Positions 1-13,617 of a stretch of DNA of 64,000 bases are shown piece after piece (position 1 is the stretch's first letter; each line of letters opens with the position of its first letter). Below the pieces are notes generated by a model, which worked only from the letters and a program-made list of their open reading frames with translations, was not told the origin of the DNA and made no database searches. The DNA is taken from positions 1 to 64,000 of the forward strand of contig JAPYMA010000016.1 in assembly GCA_035041965.1 (NCBI GenBank), in the 5' to 3' direction. This DNA comes from Anisakis pegreffii (taxonomy: Eukaryota > Nematoda > Chromadorea > Rhabditida > Anisakidae). A program made the position numbers and the translations under genes.

Positions 1-3000
1 GAAACACTTTAGAATCTAAAGAATTTTGAAGCATTACACTGTGAATATCGACACTCATGCATTGCAGGGAATTACAAGAATGTGAGAATATTTTCTATTG
101 GAATTGATAAAGAGGGCACTTTTGGGATCATGCATGCGCCATCGTACGATATCTCAATATTCGCTTGAATAATGTCTAGGACAAAATTTAATGGCAGAGT
201 GCAAACACCTTAACAATATATCTTGAGTGTTTAATTAAAGACCGTTTCAGACAGTATCTTAAGTTTACTTAAACGATTCATAGGCTTCAGAAGACATATA
301 GCATGCCTTATGATTGGATGGGCTAATCATTACGTATCCACAACTTCAAGACGATGACAATGTTTTCGATTATCATGAATGATATCGCAGTTTATTCCAC
401 TTTGCAGTTCATAGATTCATATATTCGCTGTTCCTCATGCAGAATGGTTCTTTTGAGTGGTTTTGGAATCATCCTTCGCGTATAATCAATCCATCATTTT
501 CATAAAATCAATTTCAAGCCTCAAAAACCCAGATATTTGTGTGGGCCAATGCTCAATAATGCGTTCAGTGTCCATGTTTTCATTTTCTTGCGAAAATTAC
601 GAGCAGTTCTTTATTTTTAAAGGCATCTCGTCAATAGCGATTTTAAAAGAGAACAGAAGAATAAAGAGGCGGATGCTAGATGCTTTGGCGCATTGTCCGT
701 TACTGATCCATGACGGATGTTGAAGGATTTACAATCTTCTAAGTCGCAGTGTCAACAATCTTAAAGTTCCCGAGAATATTTTTATGTTTTTGTTGGCTGC
801 TTTTGTAATCGAGTGTTTTAATGCATGCGCATTGCCGCTTCTTCAATTAGAAAGTGTTCCTTTCAAGGTGAAATGTTCCGAATAATATGCAATCGTTTCA
901 CGTTGTTTGTAGAATTCTTTTTTCAATTATTTAAAAAATGGCTTGTAAATTTAGCTTGAATCGAACTGACTGAAAACGCTCGCATTTAGAATCAGCCAAA
1001 TTACTCCATTATAGATGAAGTAAGGAACGCAATAGATAAGAAGCTGAGATTATAATCACTTATTCTTCTGCTTCATCATTTACAGTTTTCATCAATGGAA
1101 AGACGATGAAAGGAAGATCGCAAAACGATACAGATTATCAACGGATAATGAAGAGTGATAAAGGATTATCGAGGAAAGTCACACAATAAATACCACAATA
1201 ACGGAACAACGAGAAATTCAAATTTTACCTAATAAAAATGCGAATGAATTAAATGAATAAATAATCGAATTAATGAAGATAAAACCAGTAAACAATGTCA
1301 TTGACTGAGAAAACTCACATTTTATTTTTATTGAAAACACCTCCGGTGTTGCTGTTGCTGTTCCTGCTTTTTTTCTCCGATTCCAAAAATTTTTTTTTCA
1401 ACGTTGTTGATTCTGAAATTCAATAAATTATGCTAGGTGAAATTAGGGTAACAATTGAAACAACGTTAACGAAAAAAGCACGTTGATAGTAACGAAGTAG
1501 CACTGAGATGTGGTTAGCGCCTGAACGCTTAATTACTGGAATTGAACAGGCTAATATGGGTAATGAACGACGCACAGCATGGCTTATTTCACGAATGAAG
1601 AATTTCAGTCAACTTGAACAGTTTTCCTGTCTTCCTACAGTGCTGAACTCAAAATTTCTTCACTAGGGTGAGGAAATTTCAGGGTGAAGTGAGCATGCAA
1701 ACATCCCGGAGAATATGTTCAAAGCATGGAAAAAACATTCCTATAATACACGGACAGATTGAAATTATCAAAGAATCAATGTAAAAATATCTTCATGACG
1801 GATAGTCCTATCAAAATTTCAGAATTGATTGTCATGAAGTTTCGAGAATGTTTGCTATGGTATTTTCGTGTTAGTAAGGAAAGCATCAACAGCTTAGCAA
1901 GCACGATGCCACCTCTGAGGAGTCACAACAGCAAAAAAAACAATGTCTCGGTGTTTTGGACTCACGCATCAACATGCATTGAAATGGTAAGGTTAGAATG
2001 CGAGAGTCCACTTCAGTCAATCGTTAAGAGATGCTTTACAGACTGATTACTTGAAATGGACGTCGAACGTGACTTCTATGGCTTACTGCATCTATTGTTA
2101 TGACGTAATGCACGTGTGCATTGTGCACCTATTGTGTTGCATCAGTCAAGCAACATTGAATGTTAAAACATGCATGGTGCAGTTCAGCCAATGATACTGC
2201 TCACACCAAGATAGTGAATCTTTTCTGTGCTAGTTATTTGCTAGCAGTTGCACAACTGTGATGGCATTTTTCTTGATCAAATGCATGTTTCATTGAGAAA
2301 GTTTTCAGGACAGTGGTTACCGCCATTGACGTCTTTGATTATCATCAAGGAATTCCCGTCCAGGGAACTGGAAAAGTCGATTTAGGTGTTTGTTTCATTT
2401 ATTCAGCAATAGTTGTATTGATACTGCAAGAATTGAAATTCTATTATGGATAATTGTTTAAGCCATATGATTATCAGCAATTTTCCGATTTCATCTGAAT
2501 TGATATTGAAATTAGTACTTGAATAACGAGTACGAGAGGATGAGAGCATTTCTTGCCTTGCAAAAACTGAGAATCCCCTACGCTGGATGACAATCTTATG
2601 CCGAAGTGAGTATGAGGTCATGATCTCTGGTTACTTTAGAGTAGTGACTGTGAATTGTTGTTGAGACAGAGGAGATGACCTCATTTTGAACACATTCGAG
2701 TTCATGATGCCTGATTAGCGCAAGTTGATGACTTAAGTCATGCTAAACTGATAGTCAAACAACGCACATATCATGAACACTTGCTTGCAACTTTGGCTCT
2801 CCCATATATATACCGTGTACTTGCAATCACTTCGTTATTTCTAATCGTGCGATTTTCAGTCAATCAAGAGATTGGTAGATCAAACAGAACTGACGGTTTT
2901 CCGAACTGAACATGTCGTTGGTTGGGCAAGAACAATGAGAAACAAACGAATGATAAGAAAGATGATATGCGCGGAGAATAGGTAAGCACATGTTCACAGG

Positions 3001-4210
3001 TGATGCATTATTCTAATTAGCGATTGATTGAATAAGTGAATTTCGTTTAAGTGCCAACATTTTCACTCATTTTGATACGACAAATATGCTTGGCATGCAT
3101 GCTGCAGTGTTGAAGAATCATAATTCCGATAGTTTTTGTCTTTAGGATAGCAAAACAATAGACAATAATAATGTGTTGTGTGTAAGATTGTTGTTGTTGT
3201 GTGAATATTGTTTCATTTGTTAATGTGTTGAGGTGTTGGATCAGTTTTGTGCTTAAGACGTCTGGCAGTTTGATCACAGAAACAAATCTTTTGATCATTA
3301 CTATTAGCGCTCTGCGATGTGTTCGTTTGATGAGCAAGTTTGAAGAACATGAGACGATGTGAGTGCGATAACTCGTTGATGACGCCAAATGCGTCGCACA
3401 GCACAGCATTTTCTCAAGAAACATTACTCAGTATTCGTTATTGTTATGGTTATTGTTTGTATGTGATGCTTCTTTTGCGTGTCAGAATACTTCACTGTTT
3501 TGCTATGTTTTCAGTGAACGAAAATATATTGTCTACACATAATGTTGTCACTGTGTAATGCATCATAGTTCCTCAACATAAAAATCTCTCGTTGAATTCA
3601 AGCAGTCCAGAAATTGACGCAAACAGCAGTCCGAAAATTGATGAAATCTTCTCAAAAAGGCTCTCTCAACTAAGGGAGTTGCAAAAAGAATAGAAATCGT
3701 GATAGACATACTCGAAGATTTACGATTCAATCAGTGAGTGCTCACATAACGAAATTAAATATTTCTTATCATTACTATCAATAATAATTAAACCCTTTAA
3801 ATTTTAATAAAACAAGTTTTAGACCAAGAAACAAATTTTTTGAAGAATTCATTGAATTTCATCGAACTTGTCTCTACTGAAAATATGATTTTTTTAAGCG
3901 TTGACTTTTTGCCGAGTCCACTGTTTGGAAAAAAAACAATATTTCTGCCGATGATAATGTCAATCCTAATCTCACTAATAATAGTAGTGCTAATAATAAT
4001 GGCAACAATGACAACTTCAGTAGCAACAATATAACTGAAAATAGTAACGATACAAATAATACAATTCAGCGAATGTCCTTAACTGTTTGAGCAATCAAGA
4101 ATAATTGCAACGTAAATAAGATTTGGGTGTACCTAAGTGTGAAACGAAGCATTCAATAAAATGTACGCACAAAGAACAGCTTTCTAACGTGTGCAGTTCT
4201 TATTTGCTCT

Positions 4211-4231
4211 CAATAATAATAATAATAATAA
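4211..4231. repeat. AAT trinucleotide repeat
   Basis: About seven AAT units. Confidence 0.85.
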
Positions 4232-5750
4232 TCACCTTAATAAGAATAATAATGAAGGTGTGCGTGTATCCTTGAGAAAAGATGTATAGTCGAGTTGCGA
4301 TTCAAACTCATTCATGCGAATTACAATATATGCCATCGACGTATTTCGTTCATTCACATTCAGCTGTCCAATTACGGTAATGAAAAGTCTGAATGCAGTC
4401 AGAGGTGGGAAAAGGAAATGAATTTGACCTGTTTAATTTCATTTTTCTTAATTCTAATTTCTCACCTCAGTTCACTTCTTCCTTCAGCAACATTGCCATA
4501 ATCATCATTACTATCATCATCATCAAGTGTCGATCGACAGCACTTCAAAATTCCATTGATATTTCATCAGTTACACGTGAGCAGCCACGATAATGACAGT
4601 AACTTTGCTTTGTGTTATTATAGTCAAAAATATGATTAGAATGATAGTAGTTATCGTAACCTTGACAATAATGACAACAATCAGAATAGTGTGATCCTGA
4701 CAGTAACTCACACGACAGTAACAGGGTTTTAAAAACTCATGAGTATAGCAATGATAAAATTGAAAAAAATTGAAAATGATAAAAGTAATAATGAGTGATA
4801 GTGAAGTATTCAACTGGATGTGATCATATCGATACTTGAAATCCCATTTGATCAGTTCGATCAGAAATTAAATCAGTCTGCGATTTTCTAAAGAAATAAT
4901 ATTTACACGAAAACGAGCAGCAGAAATAAGGACACACTCGGAACACCATCCACAGAGTGCAACACATTGTTGTACAGTGACACAATTACGATGCAATGTG
5001 CAAATTAGACTACGGTATATTAATTTGCTTATGTTTCAGCTGCATCACCGCGTAGAATTAATGCGATCGTCGTCACGTTCAGATTATTCGCGTACAAACG
5101 ATTTTGAACTGAAACAGTGGCAGTGAGTATGTGGCTGAAAGCATTGTTTGGTAGCGAGTAAAGACTTGAATGAAGGCGTTTGCTGAATGGATGCAAATGC
5201 AGGCAAGGATTCGAACAGTCGATGGGTTTGGCTAGCTGCGAGCTGAAGCGTTTGTAGTGCTGAATGGAAAGTGCAAAGGAACGCTGAAAATTACGTTTGT
5301 TTACAGTGTAAAACTATGGCTTAGGCTTGTGATTCTGACTTGTAACAATTATGTTCGCAACTAAATGAATAGTATATATGAATAAATGGGTGGTTGAAGG
5401 TGCGTGAATTAGAAATATTTTCAAGAGATGAGTATGAACATCATTGACACATTATCTATTTAGGTAACATGAGCAACAGGTAGGTGTTCTGTACTCATTT
5501 CAGTGTATGAATGGCCACTTAAGAGACACATTCGAATTCTATGATTTCATTAATTAGCGAATCTTCTACTTTATGTATTCAAGAAAAAGCAAGCATACTT
5601 AGAAGTAATACAGAGATCGAACAAAATCTTTATGAGTTAAAGCCAATTGAACTGCAGATTTTCATTAGGGCATCACTGATTCATTGTGACCAGCAACGAA
5701 AGACTGCAAACAGACCGTATAGCGAACACTGAAAATTGATATCAAAAAAT

Positions 5751-5818
5751 CTGTACAATTCATGTGCTAAACTGTAACTGTATAACTGTACAGTAAGAAA
5801 CTGTATAATTCATGTGCT
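5751..5818. repeat. 18-bp direct repeat around a CTGTA-rich spacer
   Basis: CTGTACAATTCATGTGCT (5751) recurs with one change at 5801. The spacer repeats CTGTA and TATAACTGTA. Small tandem duplication, 50-bp period. Confidence 0.75.
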
Positions 5819-8800
5819 TGAAAAAAAGAAGTTTTGCTGCCTTCAAATGAACTCTGAATAGAAATTTGTCGTGCGATCAATTCGCTGAAAACAAGTCAAG
5901 ATGCGAATCAACGATTCAAAGAAATCTTTGAGTTATTAAGGAATTCGCGTTTTAGATTCGAGATCAATGCAATCGATTCAATTTGAATGAGCGTTCTATT
6001 GGTCAAAAACAAAAAATTCGAACTTCATTTCGACTTGGAACAAAATCGGTTCCATCCTCTTGCGCAGTTTATTTTTATGACTTAGTGCGTTATGTGAAGG
6101 CTGTTGGAAAACTGCGTTGATGCATTTGGATGAGTGCTGTCAGTCTCGTGTGACTGACACATATGTGCATGGAGCTCGTGACACAACAAAAAACTGCATA
6201 ACATGCCAATTCCAATCTTTTTCAACAGGTGAGTCAGTACAGAGATGGGGCATCAATAATAGCAACGTTGAATTGTTTGAGATTCGAAGACCTAAAAACT
6301 GGTTATTTGGTGAATGGCGGTGAATCTGAAGGTTTAAAGAGTGAGACTGAAAAGAGTGATTCCATAAGATTTCTCACGTGAACTATGGGGATCCGAAAGC
6401 TGTACAACTCACAGAGCAGCCGGAGAGTTCAAATTCGTTTCGTTGTCAAAAATACAGGTCAATTCTTGTGCTGAGGGATTACGTGTTTGGTAAAAAGTAA
6501 GGTTTAGCCTCAAAACTGATCCATTTTGTAGCTGTTCTCAGTTGATTAGTACATTTCTCATCACCACTGTTGTAGCTGGTTCGATGAATAACGTTGAGAA
6601 AATTCAGTTTAAACCTATCATGGTCCAGCTCCGAACATAACAAGCTTAACATCAACCAAAACGCCACCTACACCCATCATTACAATTCGTCCATCCGCAA
6701 CGAGGAACAATCACAAATTTCGATCGTGAAAAGCCATTCTTCTCAGGAAGGCCTCTATTCTCTTTCTGCCACGAACTAAGCAAAGTCTCATGACACCAAC
6801 TCGAGGCGCAATAAAATTTGACTTGAACCGACTAAATAACTTAATAAACGGATTTAATGTGAATCCATTCTAAAACTTATGTTGCTCTTGTATTGTTTTT
6901 ATTTGGTTATCGTCTGTTGCGCTTGATCAATCAAGCACGTTTTAGCATTATTGCCATGCGTATGCCGGCAGCACTCTCCACACAGCAGCATTGCTGCTTT
7001 CTTGTTGCTCCATCTCATTGCCTTCAACCCCTTCAAAAGCAAATAATTTGAATCCTTATCAAATTATCAAATTTCTATCCGCTCACTCATTATTCGTCGT
7101 CAACAATCTACTCCTTCCAATCTTCTTCATCAATTCAATGAACAATACATATGTTACGTTTATTCAGCCAAACGATACACCGTTAACACTAATGAATAAC
7201 AATCAACTATGTGATGCAGCATCCGATGTGCGATTCTAATACATTTTCATTGATATTCTAAAACGAATAATGAATGTAAAACAATGCAAAACTTTAATAT
7301 TTCGTTTAGTATTTGATTTATTTCAAATCATCTCCTGCTTGATTTTTTATGATGAAAGCGCCCAGCCTCCCACCTCCCGTAAATCTTAGGCTTGCTTGGA
7401 CGCCTTTAGCAAGCGATATCGTCGGCTATATTATAGCCTTTGCCACAGAGTTATAAGACTGGATCGGATAGACGGATGGACGGACGAATAGATCAGTGCT
7501 GTTGCTGCTGCTGGCTGCTGTTTGGTCGTCTTTGAATCGAGTAGATACACAATTCGATTGGAGGCGTGTCCTGTCTTTTGCACTGCACTCTTCTTCAGTG
7601 ACGTTCCCTCGATCTCCACTCTATCTCGTTTCGTTTCTCTCTCCATGCACCTCTTCGCAGTCGCATAAGAATCATGCGGCTACCGTAATCCTCGGTCGAG
7701 AAATAACGTCTACTGTCTATACAAGACGTACAACTAGAGAATGCATATGAATGGGCGGTTCTGAAACGAATGAAGAACGTTGGAAATAAGCGTAACTAAC
7801 TGGTGTAGAGATTGTTCGTTCTACTAAAAATTTGTTGTGTATAATCTGTCTAGTTGTCTCCATAATGCGAACAGCGCAGCACAGAGGCTATGCGCCGATC
7901 AAGAACTGAATCAAAGGATATTTGAAAGTCGCCTATTGAATCTGATCTTGCTGCTACTCCAGAACTCGACTGTGTCTATATTTGCTGTGTGATCAGCGTA
8001 TTATTTTCGTTAATATCCTCATTAATCAATTCAAAAAATCCACTTCTTACTCACTAATCACCACTGTTCATTCAAGTGATTTATTCTCGCACTGATTTTT
8101 TGACATCAACACTTTAAGTCATACATCCACTTCGTATTGACACTACTCTCTCTTACCTTCTCATTATTTTTCATTGTTTCACAATACTTGTGATGAACGT
8201 GTACAAAGAATCTACTTGCGTGATCAATAAACCGATTTTTCGATCGACGTGAGATCAACGTCAACTTTCATGCTTCATTATCAGCATTATTGTTATCCGT
8301 TACCATCTATCATATCACTACTACTGTGATATCATTACTATTACTGTCAAACAGTCATTATTAATTGTAAAAAATCTGAATCAGACGTATTCACCAAGAG
8401 GCGTTTTATTCACCGAAATTTTGGTCAAATTCTATTTTTTTTGGCCATTCATATTCGTGACATTCAATCAGAAATCTGAAAACCTATTGTATTGCGATCG
8501 TTGACTGCATAGCGCACTGAATACAAGAACACTACTATCAGGTACTCGCAAGAGAATAACTGCCCGATAATTTGAGCAGTTCAGTGAGTCATTGATTGAC
8601 AAGACGACGAAAATTTTTATTTTCATAAAACATTTCGCATATTCACGATTCGATATCAGTGGTGGCACATTGCCAGTGTTGAATTTATCGATTCCAACTG
8701 TACGAAAAATACTGTACGATCGTAACTGTACTTGTTGATGTATTTGCGTGACTCAATCGAAACTATTATGTCCGATTTGCAAATGATGGGTTCTGAGACT

Positions 8801-9414
8801 ATTTCTTGCGTCACTGATGAGACCACATCGAGTACTGTTGTTGACTGTGATGCTAAACTTAGTAAGTTGTTTTCATCGCTTAATCCAAATTCCATTTCTT
8901 CAAAATTCCTATCCACTGAGTAAAATTCACATAAGTTTCGTAGCCCGAGAGCTTCCGATTAATAATATAATTGTTTCAATGAATTATAACATTGATGGTT
9001 CATACTAGATGCAAAACATCGTGAACATATCAGCAGTCGTTGTTCTAAAAACAGTTTTTATTCAGACGTATAGCAACGGACTTGTTCTGGAAAAGTTTCT
9101 GCTGAATTCAGTTAGGGGATATTGCCAGAGTTGTATGATACTACTTTTTAAGGAAGGATGTGAATATGTCCGTGAATGATCCTTTGATTCTTAAATTTCA
9201 TTCAGTTCAATATTGAACTTATGTGAATGGATTTGCTTTCATTGAGTATTCTTCTTACATCCTTGTTTATGTATTTACTATATAATTCATATTAGAACTT
9301 TCATCGTGCTTTAGTTATGTCTGCGCGATGATTAATTACGGTGAACAGAGACAACATTTCTACCAATCACTTTTATATGTTTATTGATAAGTAATAACAA
9401 AACAGTGAAAATGA

Positions 9415-9458
9415 CTTATTCGACGACTGAATAAGTCATTATTCAGTCGTCGAATAAG
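9415..9458. repeat. Perfect 19-bp inverted repeat, 6-nt loop
   Basis: Arms 9415-9433 and 9440-9458 are perfect complements built around CGACGACTG. A further partial copy of the right arm, TTATTCAGTCG, follows directly at 9460-9470. No pyrimidine or T-run that would mark a Pol III end. Confidence 0.85.
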
Positions 9459-12400
9459 CTTATTCAGTCGTTCAGCTTTCCACGAGATTTTCAAGTCGTT
9501 TACTTTTGCGCAATTTCATTCGTGTACTGCAGAAATTAGATTAATCGATAAGTATCGAATGACTGATGAGTTGCATTTATTTGCGTGCAATGGTGTTTCG
9601 TAAACAGGAATGCATGGAGGGAGGTGTATCGGCAGGTGGATGATACTCATTTCAGGATCTCACAAAATGTCATTTATGAATGTCAACGCATCTGAACAGT
9701 GAGAGCATTTAGATTCTATCTTTTCGATCAGTTCTCTGTTCCATTCCAGAAAAAGATTTCCTCAGACATCATCATGAATGTGCTAATAGAGTCATAGATA
9801 TATTGGAAGTTAACAATGAATTTCAGAAATTTTATTTCGAAATTTCGAAAATCCGATTAATCTTTGAGTTCTTATCAGACAACTTTGCTGTCGAATAAGG
9901 AATTGCCACATGTCATGCTAAAAAAATTCCACCAATGAATTATCTCGTTTAGTAAGTCATCAACTATCAATTCAATTTTCGATAACACTCAGCAATTTTT
10001 CAAAAATAAAGCAAAGGTTGAGTTCCATCTCAAAGAGAATAGTTATCCAGGCTTCAGCAAAGATTTGTTAGAGCATACTGAATACTTTATGAGTGTTGAA
10101 TTTCACTCAGAATGCGAAAAGTTTCAGAACTTGATGAACCGACTGATTTCTTGAATGATTATGAAACACTCAAACGATGTTGTTTACATATTCTCTACTT
10201 TTGAAAATCAGATATTTTCTCAATATTTTTGGGCCTCTAGTTACTTCCTCTTGTTGTTAAGTTTTTCTAGTTAATCAAGATGATACTTGTGTGTTTCAAT
10301 GAATTCAATGTGATGTCGGAGGAATTATTGGAATTAACGATGTAGGCACTAATCTTTCTCTGTAATAAAATGCCAAGGCATTTCAACAGGAATGAATTGT
10401 GAAATTCTGGCTGATTAAGAAGGCCATTTGGAACAGTCATAGTTTCAACTGAAAAATTTTTCAAAAATAGTCATCGGAATTCTTGATAAGGAAACTTAAC
10501 CTGCCGAACCCCGCTCGTTGCAGCATCAGGTAATAAGAATAATGAGCCGAGCTGGACGGGCCCACTAAAATCTAATTGTTGTAAACTGCTTAAAAATCTG
10601 TGAGTGAATCTATTGATTCAAGCTGAATACCTTGCATGAGGTTCATCACGAGAATGGAATTGTTCTCTCTTATTGATTAAAGATACTTCGCATGTTAATG
10701 ATGATAGAATTAGCTCATTTGAATGATTTGAACGGTGACAGGTGTGTTCATCGCATGAAACATATTAGAGTGATTGATTTCATCAGAGGCTTACCTGGTT
10801 GCTGACCGCTTCATAATAATCACATTTGATGTCAACTGTCGATCAAAAATTTCTTAAAGATTTTTAGATTTTGGTTTGTTCAAGTTGTTATGAAAGTTTT
10901 GTTAGGTTTAAATTTAAGTTTTGGTCTGAAATACTGTCAGAACTGACTGAATTAATTACGGCTTATCCCTACTAACATCATATCTCACTGAGGAACATTC
11001 AAAATTCTTCATGCTCGATTCATCGAAAACTGAAATTCTCAGCAATCTCTGAGCTCACCTCAGTTTCTGGTCAACATAACTGGATAATAGTTTCTTTCAA
11101 TAATTCTTAGATCGTTTATGAGAGCCTTAGACAATATTCTTTAACCCTAATTGATATTTGGATAAGTTGAGTAGCGGTATATTGTTGGTAATAAGAAACT
11201 ATCTCTAAACAATGACCCATTTTGAATTGCCTTGATTTTGAAATGTTGACAAAGTTCTATATCGTGAAAAAGAGCGTAACAGAGCTGCAAATCGAGAATA
11301 AAGCTCGAGTATTCAGTGATGATGCACATTTTTAGTGCAGAATTTATGCACAGATTGAATTTTATGTGTACCATATTTGCATTTTTATCTGAAGATGTGT
11401 GTCTATAGAGGCAAACTGAAATCTAGAAACGGTGTTTGTTTGGTTAAATTCTTAATCGAATTACCGTTTCTATCGCCTTCATGCACATTTATTTGTGCAT
11501 GCGTTAGAGAGTGCCTCACTAGATTTGCCTCTAAGTCACTATGATTTCCCACTGGACCGATTCGTTTCCGATCGTCACCTTTCGTTGGTCCACTTCTACA
11601 AACATTTCTTCTTGTTTGCATAACATCTACACACATACAAATATATCTAACATTTTCCATATATTGATAATAATAATATTTGCTATTATCAGTTTATCAG
11701 TTCCGACATAAATATGTATATAAATTTTGAACATAGAGAAATATTTTCTCGACGTGTTATCAATTAGGTGTTAACCGTGATAAGGATGTTTATTTTTGTG
11801 TATTCACAATGGTGGAGTTAGATTATTTACTTATTTGTGACAGTTATGACAGTTTACTTCTGCTAGTTTATTGATTAAACAGGTAATATTCAACGTATAT
11901 TTCTCATCCAGTGATTGATATTAGAGTAATTCTTTCTCTTTATTTGATGAATTATTAGTGCAAAAGTTATACCAATATAATTATCATCTCAAAAAGTTAA
12001 TGTAAGTATAGTCAAGAATATCTCTGTGGAGAAAAGTTTATTTTCTAAAAAAATATTCCGTGCAATATATTACAAATATTAACTTTGCATCTGCTTAAAT
12101 AAAAATAAGCTCTGAATGCGCTCATCAATTATTCATCAGTGCGATTGATTCTGATGGTTTAGTCATTTTATCATGGATTATGCTGCACAGTTTAAAGAAT
12201 TTATGTCTCGCTTATCAGCAATGGTCTATTTGAATGATAGCATCATGTTGGCTGCTCTGAACTTATGAATGCATAGTTAATTGTTGACTGATATTCATCA
12301 GGTTTCTAGTCAATGATTACTGTCAATGATATCATGTTGTGTTGTTACTGCTGCCATTATTTTTTGCTGGCTGCATCATCGATATCACTAACAAGTGTCA

Positions 12401-12576
12401 GATCATTGCCGTGCATATCAAAAAACCATATGAATCATTCGAATGAATTTTTTAACTGATGCACTCTTGAATATTCACTCAAACGAGAATTGAAGTGAAT
12501 GCACTGAAACTAATTTGAGAGTATTCAAATTTAAAAGAAACATTCATTTTCATAATATAAAATTCTAATGAACCTA

Positions 12577-12596
12577 CCCCCCCCCACACACACACA
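12577..12596. repeat. Poly-C then CA repeat
   Basis: Nine C followed by a CA run; microsatellite upstream of Islet. Confidence 0.85.
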
Positions 12597-13617
12597 TCCC
12601 ACTTTCCATCCTCATTCAGTTTAATTTACTCTTATCGTTAGGAACCCGATCCAAGTGTGTGTCTGTGCCCGGTCCAAGCGTCGCATCCTCTTAGTATTTT
12701 ATTTTCAGTTCGTCTAGTCGAACATGCTTCAGTTCTCTTGGGCACAAAATCTATGGGCCCTGACCCGGGGGAGTGTTGTCGAGTGCAATCATTAGAGTTA
12801 GAGTCAAATCATTTAGCTGAAAAGTGCTTATTTAGTGATGATAATGTAATAATTAACTAGCACATTCAACATATGTAAAGTGATTGATATATGATATTGA
12901 TGTGGCATTGTTGTGCGCGATCTTATTATCATTAGATGCATTCTATAGACTAGTATGGATACATCAATAAACTACTCATTATTGTTTTAATTATCTCATC
13001 CAAATTACCGCTCTTCCTCTCGTGAATTTATCTCTCACGAATTATCTAATGCGGTTACCAAGAATCAAAATTCATTTTGTTGAAGAATATGATAAATTAT
13101 GGAAAATTTTTGAAGATTCTCAAAACGATCATTTTCAGTCAATTATTCAAAAAAAAGTGAGAGGCATATTTTGCACTGCAAACACCAAACATCTGAGTAT
13201 CGGACTTGTCATGAGAACGTTTTATTGGATTTTAGATAATTTATGCTTGATAGTGGGACTGGTGAATTCAACTACTGTTTTGGATGGACTGCCGCCTTAT
13301 TAAGATTCTTTTTACTGCGCAAATATTATCATTGAACGTATTCAGCTGCGGTTTTGATCGTCTTTTCAACTGATCACTATTTGGTTATTCCTATTGATGA
13401 AAAGATACATTGCTAAGGTTATATTCAGCAATGATTAGTTCCGCAATAAAATAATTTATTGTTCATGATAAAATCATATTACTGATCTAGTAGAGAATAA
13501 GGGATATACGAACGTAATATGTAACATAGAAATGAATAAATGAACACAGTTATAATATAAATATGCGATTGACTACTGCATAAAATGCATATTTAATAGG
13601 TTATTTATTAGTTTCAG

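Larger units (their letters stand above)
1..13617. other. Gene-poor AT-rich region upstream of Islet
   Basis: No ORF or splice-bounded exon here resembles a protein family I recognise. Short open frames occur but look like chance. The stretch lies 5' of the first recognisable Islet exon. That exon starts with two bases completing a codon, so at least one upstream coding exon is missing and probably lies here or before the window. GC-richer islands near 7350-7700, 10500-10565 and 12640-12800 are candidates for promoter or first-exon sequence, but none is proven. The stretch also contains a 19-bp hairpin at 9415-9458, an 18-bp duplication near 5751-5818, a short AAT run and a C-run followed by CA repeats. 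Confidence 0.6.

Noticed and set aside
3047..3424. 125-codon minus-strand ORF
   Set aside because: No domain, no family resemblance and a competing overlapping ORF; length is within what chance gives in 64 kb.
13022..13303. 93-codon plus-strand ORF just before the first Islet exon
   Set aside because: Does not resemble an Islet N-terminus and has no donor in the needed phase that I could support.
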